Notes: generated by a model from the sequence alone, not told the origin. Counted from the first letter of the stretch, positions 8,654-22,856 are shown. The stretch is DNA of 64,000 nt from Acidobacteria bacterium SCN 69-37 (GCA_001724025.1 MEDJ01000023.1:124001-188000), one strand, 5' to 3'. Numbers and translations are program-made.

Positions 8654-10942
8654 TTACGGCTCGAGGGAGGCCAGCAGGCGGCGGGCATCAGTGAGCCAGG
8701 GCTGGTTCGCGCCGCGGTCGATCGCCTGCTGCAGCGTGGCGCGCGCGTCGTCGTGACGGCTCGCGGCGACCTGGGCCGCACCGAGGTGATAGCGATAAGT
8801 GGCGTTCTGCGGCTGGGCGGTCACGGCGTCCTCGAGCGGCGGGAGGGCCAGGGAACTGAGGCCCTTCCGATGGTAGATCCAGCCGAGCGTGTCGTTGACT
8901 TCCGGCCGATCCGGCATGCGCGACTTGGCTGTCTGGGCCAGCTTCAACGCCACGTCGAGGTTGTCGTTCTGTTCGGTCAGCAGCCACGCCAGGTTATTGG
9001 CGGCCGTGGCGGCCTGCGGGTCCAGTTCGAGCGCCCGCTCGTAGCGGGCACGCGCCTTGTCGATCTGGCCCTGGGATTCGAACAGCATGCCGAGCACCGT
9101 CTGCGCGGCGATCGAACGGCTGTCCTTCCCGGCAATCTGTTCGAACTGCGCGATGGCCTCGTCGACGCGTCCGTGCTGGTAGTAGAGCCGCCCCAGCGAG
9201 GCGTACGCATCGATTTGATCGGCGTTCGCGTCGATCGCGGCGCGCAGGCGCTGTTCGGCGACGTCCGTCCTGCCGGCCGCCATCGCCGCATTGCCGGCCA
9301 GCGTCAGCAGGGCCGCGTCCCCGGGATCGGCGGCCAGCGCCGCGTCGACGCGCGCCAGCGCATCGGCCGGACGACCGGCGCGCAGATCGATTTGGGTGAG
9401 GTTCGCGAGCGCCACCAGACGCGTCGGATCGGCCGCGAGCGCACGCGTGAAGGCTGCCCTGGCGCCCGTGATGTCGTTGCGGCCGAGCGCCAGCAGGCCG
9501 AGCTCCGTCTGGACCGCCGGTGAATCGGGGAACTCGCGCGCGACGGCCTGTAGCGCCGTGGCGGCCTTGGCGCTGTCGCCCTGCAGCACGCTGATGCGCG
9601 CCAGCAGCAGGCGCGCCTCGCCCGATCGGGGCGATTTGTCGACGGCGCTCTGCGCCATCTGGCTCGCTTCGTTGAGCCGTCCGGCCGCGAGCAGGGCCTT
9701 GCCGAGCTCGAGATCGGCGGCCACCAGCCGGGGATTGCTCTGGCGGGCCTGGGTGAACGCGGCGATGGCTTCGTTCCAGGCGCGCTGCGACGCCAGCACG
9801 CGCCCGAGGATGAACTGCGCGGCCGCGGCCGACGGGCCCGCGGCCGCCACCGCCTGGCGCGCCACGGGCAGCGCGTCGGCGCGACGCCCGGCGGCCAGCA
9901 GGACTTCGGCCTTCGCCGTGAGCGCTTCCGGGGCAGACGGTGTATCGGCGAGCACGCGATCGACGCGGCTCAGCGCCGCGTCCGCGTGTCCCTGGACGAC
10001 ATCGAGGCCCGCGAGCCGCAGCTGGATGGTGCCGGCCGCACCGATGTTGCGCGCAAGCGCCTCGTCGAGTACGCGGCGGGCGTCGTCGGTCCTGTCGGTC
10101 CTGACGTAGTAGTCGGCCAGGGCGAGCGCGCCCGACGCGTCGGTCGACGAGGCCGCGGCGGTCTTCAGATACGGTTCGGCCTCGGCCACGCGGCCCGTGG
10201 CCAGATTCAGGAACGCCAGCGCCTGGTTGACCGAGCCGTCCGTCGGGTGGGCCGTCAGCGTGGCCTCGAGTTCGCGTCGCGCCTCGTCCGGCCGTTGCGT
10301 GGCGAGGTAGAAGTTGGCGAGCGCGACGTGCGGACGCGGCAACCCGGGGGCAAGGGCGACCGCCTGCTGGAAGGCTGCTTCGGCGCGGGCGCGATCGCCG
10401 CGGACCAGCTCGATCGATCCCATGTTCGCGTAGCTCGTGCTGCGGTCGGGATCGAGCCGGATGGCTTCCTCGATGCTCGCGATGGCCTGATCGAACCGGT
10501 TGAGGCCCGCGTACGCGTTGGCGATGAGGATCTGGGCGTCGACGTTGGTCGGATCGAGCGCCAGCGCGCGCTCGCCGCGCGCACGGGCGTCCTCGAACTG
10601 GCGCGCGAGCAGCAGCGCCGTGCCGGCCTTGAGCTGGACGTCGGCGCGGTCGGGCATCAGGTCGGCCGCCCGCACGTATTCGCCGAACGCCTGCGGCACG
10701 TCGTTCTCGTGCGCGTACGCTTCCGCCAGCTTCAGGCGGGCGTCACCGGAACGCGGATCGCGCTGCACGGCGTTGCGATATTCGATGATGGCTTCGGCAT
10801 ACCGGTTCTCGGCCACGTACGCGTCGCCACGATTCAGGTGCTGCTGCCTGGCCGCCTCCGGATCCGTGGAGCAGGCCGCGACGATGCTGCCGAGCGTGAC
10901 CGCCAGCAGCAGGCGGGCGAAGGGCGGTGACGGATGGTGCAT
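8654..10942 (-). CDS. prsT: TPR-repeat lipoprotein, PEP-CTERM/exosortase system PrsT-like
   Basis: Lipobox IVAACS after the signal peptide, then many TPR units (e.g. GDAYVAENRYAEAIIEYRNAVQRDPRSGDA); adjacent to epsI/exosortase. Confidence 0.85.
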   Translation of the reverse strand: MHHPSPPFARLLLAVTLGSIVAACSTDPEAARQQHLNRGDAYVAENRYAEAIIEYRNAVQRDPRSGDARLKLAEAYAHENDVPQAFGEYVRAADLMPDRADVQLKAGTALLLARQFEDARARGERALALDPTNVDAQILIANAYAGLNRFDQAIASIEEAIRLDPDRSTSYANMGSIELVRGDRARAEAAFQQAVALAPGLPRPHVALANFYLATQRPDEARRELEATLTAHPTDGSVNQALAFLNLATGRVAEAEPYLKTAAASSTDASGALALADYYVRTDRTDDARRVLDEALARNIGAAGTIQLRLAGLDVVQGHADAALSRVDRVLADTPSAPEALTAKAEVLLAAGRRADALPVARQAVAAAGPSAAAAQFILGRVLASQRAWNEAIAAFTQARQSNPRLVAADLELGKALLAAGRLNEASQMAQSAVDKSPRSGEARLLLARISVLQGDSAKAATALQAVAREFPDSPAVQTELGLLALGRNDITGARAAFTRALAADPTRLVALANLTQIDLRAGRPADALARVDAALAADPGDAALLTLAGNAAMAAGRTDVAEQRLRAAIDANADQIDAYASLGRLYYQHGRVDEAIAQFEQIAGKDSRSIAAQTVLGMLFESQGQIDKARARYERALELDPQAATAANNLAWLLTEQNDNLDVALKLAQTAKSRMPDRPEVNDTLGWIYHRKGLSSLALPPLEDAVTAQPQNATYRYHLGAAQVAASRHDDARATLQQAIDRGANQPWLTDARRLLASLEP

Positions 10943-10958
10943 GGGCAGACTCTCGATG

Positions 10959-11600
10959 TCAGGACGGCAGGTGTGGCGTCAGGGCCGGCAGGAGCGCCTG
11001 GGCAAAGGCGACCGCGCGTGATTCGGCAATCGCCTCGTCTTCACCCGGTGCGATCGGGCTGATGATCCGGACCAGCGCCGCCTCCGATCGATTCAGCCGT
11101 ACCGCGTCATAGAGCAGGTACGCCTTGCTCGCGTATTCGCTGGCCACGAGGCGGCCGTGACTCTGATACCAGTAGAGCACGACCTGTCGATCGAGACCTT
11201 TCTGGATGAGATAGCGATTGACGTCCACAGGCGTCGCGCGGCCCTCGACCGCGAAGCGCAGGCGCTGGTGCGTGACCGGCTGCCAGCCCGCCCCGGGCAG
11301 GCAGTTGGCCGGCGAATGGATCGCGTCACCCTGCCGCTGGGACTGGTAATAGCCCACGTACAGACCGACCGGCACGCCCGACGCCGGCGTGTAGACCCGG
11401 TTCAGGTACGCATCGACGCCGAGGACGTCGAGCACATCGCGGCTGAACGGCGGCGCGTCCTGCCCGCGGAAATCGCCGAGCTGGAACGTGAGATCGCCGA
11501 GTGCGCGACGGAGCGGCACCTGTTCCGGCTCCATGACGTGCCGCGTGTACGCTGCCGAGGCGAGGAAGATGACGGTGAGCAGCAGGAGCCGGCGGGTCAT
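10959..11600 (-). CDS. epsI: EpsI / exosortase-associated DUF3485 protein
   Basis: MTRRLLLLTVIFLASAAYTRHVMEPEQVPLRRALGDLTFQLGDFRGQD... YVGYYQSQRQGDAIHSPANCLPGAGWQP; the conserved HSPxxCLPGxGW motif of EpsI. Start corrected from the longer ORF. Confidence 0.92.
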   Translation of the reverse strand: MTRRLLLLTVIFLASAAYTRHVMEPEQVPLRRALGDLTFQLGDFRGQDAPPFSRDVLDVLGVDAYLNRVYTPASGVPVGLYVGYYQSQRQGDAIHSPANCLPGAGWQPVTHQRLRFAVEGRATPVDVNRYLIQKGLDRQVVLYWYQSHGRLVASEYASKAYLLYDAVRLNRSEAALVRIISPIAPGEDEAIAESRAVAFAQALLPALTPHLPS

Positions 11601-11608
11601 CGTCTCCC

Positions 11609-12478
11609 TCAAATCGCGGCGGGCAGCGTGCCGGGCCCGGGCCGCGGGGCCGGCGCCAGGCCGACGAGCAATCGGGCGATCCCCAGCACGAGCACGAACG
11701 CAACCCCGAAGACCAGCCAGCCCGAGAACGTGTGGAAGAACCCCTGCGCCGCATCGGGGCCGTAGAAGTGCGCGGCCAGGCCCGTCCCGGCCACGCGCCC
11801 GGCATTCGCGACGATCGCCACGGGGATGGTCGACGCCGCAATGGCCGTCCTGATCCAGGTGCGCGTGTCGGTGAAGTAGCCGAAGACGATTCCGAGCGTC
11901 AGCAGTGTGATCAGTGACCGGATACCACTGCACGCCTCGGCCACTTCCAGGGTCGTGTGCGCGAGGATGATGAGGTTCCCCTCGCGCAGGACGGGCACGC
12001 CGGCGGCCGACAGGACGACCTCGCCCGCACGCGACGCGAGCAGCTGCAGCGGAAACGCCATCTCGTTGAAGACGATGGCCGGCAGCGGAATCATCAGCAG
12101 CAGGAAGACCACGGGAAACGCGGCGATCCGGAGCGTGGGCCAGCCCTTCACGAACACGATGGCGCCCACGAGCAGCACGATCATGGCGATGCGCGACAGG
12201 AACCGCTCGGCCCCGAGCAATCCGGCCAGCAGCAGGCCGATTCCCCCGATCACGAGGATGAGCCCCGAGAGGCGCGGGGCCGGCGGCAGATTCGCGAGCC
12301 TGTCGCGTCGTTCCCACAGGAAGTACAGGGCCAGCGGCACGATGAAGAAGCCGTGCGAGTAGTTGTCGTCGGTCGACCAGTCGCGGACCAGGCCGACGAT
12401 CGCCGGCCAGCAGAGCCAGGTGAAGCTGGCGGCGGCACTGGCCAGGACGGTGAAACGACGGATTCCGGCTGACGTCAT
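11609..12478 (-). CDS. xrtA: Exosortase (XrtA-like transmembrane transpeptidase)
   Basis: Polytopic protein with Cys/Arg/His triad motifs AEACSGIRSL, NAGRVAGTG and GFFHTFSGW; adjacent to epsI. Confidence 0.93.
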   Translation of the reverse strand: MTSAGIRRFTVLASAAASFTWLCWPAIVGLVRDWSTDDNYSHGFFIVPLALYFLWERRDRLANLPPAPRLSGLILVIGGIGLLLAGLLGAERFLSRIAMIVLLVGAIVFVKGWPTLRIAAFPVVFLLLMIPLPAIVFNEMAFPLQLLASRAGEVVLSAAGVPVLREGNLIILAHTTLEVAEACSGIRSLITLLTLGIVFGYFTDTRTWIRTAIAASTIPVAIVANAGRVAGTGLAAHFYGPDAAQGFFHTFSGWLVFGVAFVLVLGIARLLVGLAPAPRPGPGTLPAAI

Positions 12479-12544
12479 GAAAGGCTGGGGAACGTACTGG
12501 TCCTTAGTTGTAACAGAAGCCGACGCCGACGATCGACTGCCGCC

Positions 12545-13777
12545 CTACTCGAGCGCCACGCGCGCGACGATGTGCTCGGCGATGGCCAGCGACGAGGTGG
12601 CGCCCGGCGAGGGGGCGTTGCGGACGGCGGTGACGGGCCCGAGGTGATCGATGCGGAAGTCGTCGACCAGCGCACCGTCGCGCGCCACGGCCTGCGCGCG
12701 TACGCCCGCCGGACCCGGCTGCACGTCATCGTCTGCCAGATCGGGCACGAACTGGCGCGCCAGGGCGACGAACGCCCGGCGCCGCAGCGATCCGGAAAAC
12801 TCCCGGATCCCCATCCGCCAGTGCTGCCGCGCCATGCGGCGGAATCCCGGCCAGGCGATCGTGCCCGCCAGATCGCGCACGTCGATCGTGCCCCAGTCAT
12901 ATCCTTCGCGCGCGAGCGCCAGCACCGCGTTGGGACCGACGAGAACCTCGCCGTCGTGCCGCTTCGTGAGGTGGACGCCGAGAAACGGGTAGCGCGGATC
13001 GGGCACCGGGTAGATCAGGCCGTGCACGAGGAAGCGTCGTTCGGGCCGCAGGACGTAGTACTCGCCGCGGAACGGCACGATGCGTGGATCGGGACTGCCA
13101 CCGGCGAGCCGCGCCACCGCGTCGCTGTGCAGGCCCGCACAGATGACCAGCCGATCGAACGTGTGCGATCCCGTCGTCGTGGCGACCGTGACGCGCGAAC
13201 CGTCGGGCGTGATGGCGGTGACGCGTGTGCTGGTGAGGACGCGCGCGCCCGCCGCCGCGATCTCGGCGGCGATGGCGCGGGTGACGGCGGCAAAGTTCAC
13301 GATGGCCGTTTCCGGCGAGTGCAGGGCCTGTACGCCCGCCGCGTGCGGTTCGATGTCCCGCGCGGCCTCCGGTCCCACCAGGCGCACGCCCGGGACGCCA
13401 TTGGCGGTGGCGCGCTCGAAGAGCGTCCGGAGTCTGGGGCGCTCGTCATCGGTGAGCGCCACGATCAGCTTGCCGCACGCCTCGTACGGAATCGCGTGCG
13501 TGGCGCAGAACTCGCGGAGCAGGCCCACGCCCCGCCGGCACAGCGTGGCCTTGAGCGATCCGGGCGCGTAGTAGATCCCGGCGTGAACGACGCCGCTGTT
13601 GCGACCGGTCTGGTGCCGCGCGAGATCCCGCTCTTTCTCGAGGACGGTCACGCGCGCGTCGGGGCGGACCTGCAGCACGCGCCTGGCAACGGCCAGGCCG
13701 AGGATGCCGCCGCCGATGACGCCGACGTCGAACCGCGGGCGGATCGTCGCGGGCGCGGGCGAGGGAGGGATGGACAT
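12545..13777 (-). CDS. lhgO: L-2-hydroxyglutarate oxidase (FAD-dependent, DAO superfamily)
   Basis: FAD motif DVGVIGGGILGLAVARRVL; HQTGRNSGVVHAGIYYAPGSLKATLCRRG; VPFRGEYY. Confidence 0.92.
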   Translation of the reverse strand: MSIPPSPAPATIRPRFDVGVIGGGILGLAVARRVLQVRPDARVTVLEKERDLARHQTGRNSGVVHAGIYYAPGSLKATLCRRGVGLLREFCATHAIPYEACGKLIVALTDDERPRLRTLFERATANGVPGVRLVGPEAARDIEPHAAGVQALHSPETAIVNFAAVTRAIAAEIAAAGARVLTSTRVTAITPDGSRVTVATTTGSHTFDRLVICAGLHSDAVARLAGGSPDPRIVPFRGEYYVLRPERRFLVHGLIYPVPDPRYPFLGVHLTKRHDGEVLVGPNAVLALAREGYDWGTIDVRDLAGTIAWPGFRRMARQHWRMGIREFSGSLRRRAFVALARQFVPDLADDDVQPGPAGVRAQAVARDGALVDDFRIDHLGPVTAVRNAPSPGATSSLAIAEHIVARVALE

Positions 13778-13792
13778 GGCGTTGCGCTGCCT

Positions 13793-15684
<1,892 letters not shown>

Positions 15685-15685
<1 letters not shown>

Positions 15686-16794
15686 CAGGCGTACTCCTCG
15701 TAGATATCCCGGTACTGCGCAATCATGCGGTCGAGCGAGAAGTGGGTCTCGACGCGCGCACGGGCCGCGGTTCCGAACTGCGTGCGTCGCGCGGGATCGC
15801 CCGCGAGTGCGTCGATGGCGTGGACGATGGCGCCCATGTCGCGCGCGGGAACCAGCAGGCCGGTGTCTGTCGTGACGACCTCGGGCGTGCCGCCGACGCG
15901 CGTGGCCACCACCGGCAGCCCCGCGGCCATGGCCTCGAGGATGGTCAGCGAGACGCCCTCGCTGATCGAGCAGTTCACGTACGCATCGCACCCGGCCAAC
16001 CAGTCCCGCGCATCGTCGCGATGGCCGAGCCAGGTGATCACGGATGTCGTACCCGCTGCGGCGGCCCGCTGCTCGAGCGTCGCGCGTTCGGGGCCGTCGC
16101 CCACGACCACGAGCCGCACGGACCTGACCTGCGAGAGGCGGCCGACCGCATCGACGAGCGTACCCAGATCTTTGACCGGATCGAGCCGCGCGACCGTGCC
16201 GATGACGAGCGTCTCGCTGTCGGCGCCCAGCCGCTGGCGGATCGTCTCGCGTGCCGCCGGCGTCACCGGCGGCCGGAGGCTGATGCCGTTGTAGATGACC
16301 TCCACCTGTTCGCGTCCGAACCCTTCGGCCACGATGTACTGGCGCAGATCGTCGGAGACGGCAAACACACGCGATGGCAGCGTCGCGAGCACGCGGTTGG
16401 CCAGGCGCCGTTTGGCCGAGGGCGGCGCGTCGGATACGCGACCGTGTTCCGTGAACACCACGCGCGTGCCCGGCGTCCGCAGCTTCGCCATCGCGCTGTA
16501 GACAAACGGTGAATAGTGATGCGCGTGGATGGCCGTGGCCCGGTGGCGACGGGCGATCCCCGCGATGGCCAGGCCGAGCGCCGGACGGAATCCTGGCTGA
16601 CGCCCGAGGCTCGTCACGCTCGCGCCGACGGCCCGCACCTGCTCGGCCCACGCCCCATCCGTATCGAGACAGCAGACGGCCATCGGAATCTCGGCCTGCA
16701 GCCGTGTGACCAGATCGACGACGAGCCGTTCGGTGCCGCCGGGATTCAGGCTCAGCACCACCTGCAGGATGCGCGGGGCGCGGCGGCGCGTCAC
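15685..16794 (-). CDS. Glycosyltransferase family 4/group 1
   Basis: RILQVVLSLNPGGTERLVVDLV; VEVIYNGISLRPP; SEGVSLTILEAMAAGLPVVATRVGGTPEVV; GTG start overlapping the upstream stop. Confidence 0.9.
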
Positions 16795-17534
16795 TGTCGC
16801 TCCTGCTGCCAGGCGGTGTAGCGCAGTGCTGCGTGCTCGTAGATCGCATCGCGACTGGCCCGCAGGGCCGCCAGCGAGGGGACGAACGCCGCCGGACCCG
16901 TGGTCGCGGGCTCGACATCGAGCGGCGAGGGGATGAGGACGACGTCTGGAGCGGACGGGGTGAACAACGCGACGATTCGAGGCATCTGGACGCGGGAGGC
17001 GATGAGGGCCGTGGTCAGCGGTGGCCAGCGGTCGACGAGCTGGCGCACGCGATCGACCTGTGCGGCAGTATTCCACGTCGAGCCGTCCTCGTGCAGCGTC
17101 GTCGTCGCGGGATCGACGAGCGCGCGCAGGTCCTCGAGCAGGTAGGGATCGCCGAGCAGGTACAGGTCGGAAGGGGTGATTGCGCGCAGTACCTCGCGCG
17201 TCTGGCGCAACCTGCCCGCCCGGTTGTCGCCGTCGAAGACGATCAGCACCCGGACGCGGCCGAGAGCGTCCGGTCCGGGACTCGCGGTTGCGGGCAGTCC
17301 CCCGGCCAGTGCGCTGGCGACGACAGGCAGGGCCAGCACGAGATACGCCAGCACGAGTCCACTCAAACCGACCCGGGCGGGACGACGTCCGCGCGGATGG
17401 CGACCCATCAGCAGGAGCAGGCCCGCGACGAGGACGAAGAAGCCGGCCGAGCCGGGGCCGCCGATGGTCTTGATGAGGGTCAGGATGACGGACACGCGCG
17501 CTCCAGGAGCAATCGGCTCGACCGCGGTGTGCAT
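16791..17534 (-). CDS. DUF218/YdcF-like membrane-anchored protein
   Basis: N-terminal TM segments, then LGRVRVLIVFDGDNRAGRLRQTREVL...STWNTAAQVDRVRQLV; overlaps the downstream GT gene by 4 bp. Confidence 0.55.
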   Translation of the reverse strand: MHTAVEPIAPGARVSVILTLIKTIGGPGSAGFFVLVAGLLLLMGRHPRGRRPARVGLSGLVLAYLVLALPVVASALAGGLPATASPGPDALGRVRVLIVFDGDNRAGRLRQTREVLRAITPSDLYLLGDPYLLEDLRALVDPATTTLHEDGSTWNTAAQVDRVRQLVDRWPPLTTALIASRVQMPRIVALFTPSAPDVVLIPSPLDVEPATTGPAAFVPSLAALRASRDAIYEHAALRYTAWQQERQ

Positions 17535-17610
17535 CAGCGCGAATCGTGAAGTCGTTTATGAGGCAGACTTCAGTCTGCTATGCCGGCTCCTCGGATCGTC
17601 CCCGCGGGTG

Positions 17611-18039
17611 CTAGGCCACATCGATCACTTCACCCGAAGCCGTCGGGTGGGTCAGCCACGTGAGCACGGCCGGGATGAGGTGGCGAACGGGCGTGGCCGG
17701 CGTCAGCCGCAGCGTCAGCATGTAGTCGGTGAGACCGGCGAGCGAGAGCTGGATATAGCGGCGACCCGCCAGCTCCACGACGCTGAAGACCTCCACGTGC
17801 CAGCGTCGACCGAGGACCACGAGGTCGCGGCCATCGAGGGCCCAGAACAGTGTCTCGCAACTGTCTGGCTGGGGGGCAACCGCTGGCTGGCAGGCGGACC
17901 GCGCGGACTCGGCGGTACCGGTTCCCAGACCGGGCCGCACGACGACGTAGAGAGCCATGCGGGCGGCAGACTGCAAGTTGTCGGCCACTTCGATGGCGAC
18001 GGACGAAGTGTCGTACTGGCCCAGCGACAGGCACAACAC
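17611..18039 (-). CDS. Hypothetical protein
   Basis: Plausible composition (YIQLSLAGLTDYMLTLRLTPATPVRHLIPAVLTWLTH); no family recognised; start uncertain. Confidence 0.5.
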   Translation of the reverse strand: MLCLSLGQYDTSSVAIEVADNLQSAARMALYVVVRPGLGTGTAESARSACQPAVAPQPDSCETLFWALDGRDLVVLGRRWHVEVFSVVELAGRRYIQLSLAGLTDYMLTLRLTPATPVRHLIPAVLTWLTHPTASGEVIDVA

Positions 18040-18199
18040 CGCCGTCGACGCGAACTTCTGTCTCGTTCACGGGTAGGAACGCCCCGCGATGCGGTGTCCG
18101 GATTAGACTCTGGGGAACCGGCGGGACCAGGGAATGTCGCGGGCCGCCTGGCGGTGCGAAGCGCGCCGCCTGCCAATCGTGAGCGGAAGTGGGGGCGTG

Positions 18200-19732
18200 A
18201 TGCGACGCTGGTGTGTCGGGTGTGGCGTGGTCGTGGTGGGGACGATGATGGCCCTGGCTGGGGCGCCGTCGGCGGGGGTGCGGGCCCAGGCCGGGCCGAT
18301 TGTCCAGCAGCCCGCGCCGGCGCCTACGCCCGCCCCCGCGTTTGCCGTCAGTTACGAACAGGTTCAGGCGTATGCCGAGGCGGCGCGTCTCGGGCTGGAC
18401 TATCTGCCTGGCGAAGTGGCGATCAAGTTCCGGTCGGATGTCGGCACCAGTGGGCAATTGCGCGCGCTGTTCGGGCTGCGTAGCCGACCGACGCTGTCCG
18501 GACTGCGCTGGGTGGGCCAGGTCGCCGTGCTCCGCGACTACGCCGAACTCGACCCGGCGATTCTCGTCCGTCAGCTCCGGCTCCAGCCCGAGGTCGAGTG
18601 GGCCGAGCCGGTCTACCTGCGCAAGCCGTCCGCCGCGCCGAACGATCCGTCCTATGCCGCGCAGCAGTGGCACTTCAGGTCGATCGGGATGGACAACGCG
18701 TGGACCATCCAGCCCGACCCGGGCCATGGCGTGACGGTGGCCATCATCGACACGGGCGTGACGACGGTCGACGAGACGTATCTCTTCCCGACCTGGAACG
18801 GCCAGGCGGTTCAGATGGTGCCGATGCCGTTTGCCGTCAGTCCCGAGTTGCGGACACCGCGGCTGCTGCCGGGCTACGACTTCGCGTTCTTCGCGAGCGG
18901 CAGCCCGGTGCTCGACCTCGACGGGCACGGCACGCACGTGGCGTCGACCGTCGGGCAGGAGACGAACAACGGGCAGTACGGCGCCGGCTTGGCGTACGGG
19001 GCGCGCCTGATGCCGCTCAAGGCGTGCATCGGCTACTGGGAGCTGCAGATCGTCCGGTCGTCGCTCGACATCCCGGGATACCAGCCGCTCGACAGCGGGG
19101 GGTGTCCGACGACGGCCATCGCCGATGCGATTCGGTACGCGGCAGACAACGGGGCAAAGGTCATCAACCTCAGCCTGGGCGGCGGGATTGCGTCGGCGTT
19201 CGAACGGGACGCGATCGAGTACGCCGTCGCGCGCGGCGTCGTGGTCGTGACGGCGGCCGGCAACAGCTATGAGGAGGGGAACCCGGTCGACTACCCGGCC
19301 GGCTTCGCCCCCGACATCCGCGGGTTGATCTCCGTGGGTGCCGTCGGGCGCACCCTGCGTCGGGCCTACTATTCGGCCACGGGGCCGCAGGTCGAGGTGG
19401 TGGCGCCGGGAGGCGACATGCGCCAGGGGGGCGAGGAGGCCGGCATCTGGCAGACCACACTGCGGTTCGGCGACGTCAATCCGGCGTCGGTCATCTTCCC
19501 GCGCTTCGATCGCTACATCGACGATGCCTATCAGGGAACATCGATGGCGTCTCCACAGGTCGCGGGTCTGGCGGCGATGCTGATGGCGCAGGGCATCACG
19601 CGGCCCGAGGACATCGAGACGATCATCACGCGCACGGCGCGCGACCTCGGCGCCAGCGGGCGCGACGACGAATACGGCTTCGGGCTGATCCAGCCGCGCA
19701 CGGCGCTGTTCGGCCTCGGCATCCGGCGATAG
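18200..19732 (+). CDS. S8 family serine peptidase (subtilase), secreted
   Basis: Catalytic motifs VAIIDTGVT (Asp), DGHGTHVAST (His), GTSMASPQVAGLAA (Ser); signal peptide from MRRWCVGCGVV. Confidence 0.95.
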   Translation: MRRWCVGCGVVVVGTMMALAGAPSAGVRAQAGPIVQQPAPAPTPAPAFAVSYEQVQAYAEAARLGLDYLPGEVAIKFRSDVGTSGQLRALFGLRSRPTLSGLRWVGQVAVLRDYAELDPAILVRQLRLQPEVEWAEPVYLRKPSAAPNDPSYAAQQWHFRSIGMDNAWTIQPDPGHGVTVAIIDTGVTTVDETYLFPTWNGQAVQMVPMPFAVSPELRTPRLLPGYDFAFFASGSPVLDLDGHGTHVASTVGQETNNGQYGAGLAYGARLMPLKACIGYWELQIVRSSLDIPGYQPLDSGGCPTTAIADAIRYAADNGAKVINLSLGGGIASAFERDAIEYAVARGVVVVTAAGNSYEEGNPVDYPAGFAPDIRGLISVGAVGRTLRRAYYSATGPQVEVVAPGGDMRQGGEEAGIWQTTLRFGDVNPASVIFPRFDRYIDDAYQGTSMASPQVAGLAAMLMAQGITRPEDIETIITRTARDLGASGRDDEYGFGLIQPRTALFGLGIRR

Positions 19733-19748
19733 GGAAGGAGTCGACGAC

Positions 19749-20447
19749 ATGCGTAGGTGCATCGTGACCCTGTGGGCGGCAGTGCTGATGGTCCCGGGGC
19801 TGGTCCAGGCCCAGCCTGTCGCGTCGATGGCTCCGGAGGCGCCCGCGGCCGCGCAGGTCGACGCGGCCGGCTCCCAGGCGCGCGGCCCGTACCTGCGGGC
19901 GTATTTCCACGTGGATGCGGCCTCGCTCGCGGCGGCCGACACGTTCGACGCCGTCATCGGCTCGTCACGCGTGACGATGCGCGGCGGTGGCGGCGAGGCA
20001 CTGAACCTGTGGAAGGGGCTCTTCGCGCGCGTGGCGTTTTCCACGGCGCGGGCTACGGGCTCGCGCGTGGTCGTGCCTGGCGATGAGGTGATTCAGCTCG
20101 GGATTCCGCTGACGGTCCGGCTGACGCCGCTGGAGATTGGCGGCGGCTGGCGCTTCCGGCCCGTGGCTGGCGGTCGTCTCGTGCCGTATGCCGGCGCCGG
20201 CCTGCTGCGCATGGGCTACAAGGAGACGTCGGACTTCGCGCTCGAGGGCGAGGATACGGCCACCACGTTCACCGGCGGCGTCGTGTTCGGCGGCGTCGAG
20301 GTGTCGGTGTTCAGTTGGATCATCGCCGGCGTCGAGGCGCAGTACCGGACGGTGCCCGGCGCGCTCGACGGCGGCGTGTCTGACTTCTTCGGCGAGGACA
20401 ACCTGGGCGGGACCGCCGTACGCGTCCTGATCGGCATCCGGCGGTAG
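19749..20447 (+). CDS. Outer membrane beta-barrel protein
   Basis: Signal peptide MRRCIVTLWAAVLMVPGLVQAQ; alternating strand pattern; terminates ...NLGGTAVRVLIGIRR. Confidence 0.7.
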   Translation: MRRCIVTLWAAVLMVPGLVQAQPVASMAPEAPAAAQVDAAGSQARGPYLRAYFHVDAASLAAADTFDAVIGSSRVTMRGGGGEALNLWKGLFARVAFSTARATGSRVVVPGDEVIQLGIPLTVRLTPLEIGGGWRFRPVAGGRLVPYAGAGLLRMGYKETSDFALEGEDTATTFTGGVVFGGVEVSVFSWIIAGVEAQYRTVPGALDGGVSDFFGEDNLGGTAVRVLIGIRR

Positions 20448-22501
<2,054 letters not shown>

Positions 22502-22505
22502 GGGG

Positions 22506-22690
22506 TTTCAGGTACGACAGGTACGACGGGCGAGTGGTGGGCCCGGTGTGGCTTGGGGCCGATGGTTTTCGGGTGCGACAGGGACGACAGGCGACAGGTG
22601 GGGCCGGCGCGGCTTTGAGGCCGATGGCTTTCAGGTACGACGGGGACGCCAGGCGACGGGTGGAATCGGCCGCGTGTGTGGGCGCCGGCC
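22506..22690 (+). repeat. Three imperfect tandem ~61-62 bp repeats
   Basis: Unit anchors TTTCAGGTACGACAGG (22506), TTTCGGGTGCGACAGGG (22567), TTTCAGGTACGACGGGG (22629); units 1 and 2 end ...GGGGCCGATGG / ...GAGGCCGATGG. Confidence 0.75.
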
Positions 22691-22765
22691 GTGTCGGGAT
22701 CTGTGGCTGGTCGGTACGGGCGGCATCTGGTAGACTTCGGGGCTGCTGCCACCCCGGGCGGCTGC

Positions 22766-22856
22766 GGAGAGGTACCGAAGTGGTCGTAACGGGATCGCCT
22801 CGAAAGCGATTTGTCGGGTAACCGGCACGTGGGTTCGAATCCCACCCTCTCCGCCA
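22766..22856 (+). tRNA. tRNA-Ser (anticodon CGA), CCA encoded
   Basis: Acceptor GGAGAGG/CCTCTCC; anticodon stem-loop ATCGC-CTCGAAA-GCGAT; long variable arm; T-loop GGGTTCGAATCCC; CCA end. Confidence 0.95.

Noticed and set aside
17630-20044. 804-aa minus-strand ORF spanning the subtilase
   Set aside because: Overlaps the subtilase and barrel genes in antisense; no domain motifs; high-GC artefact.
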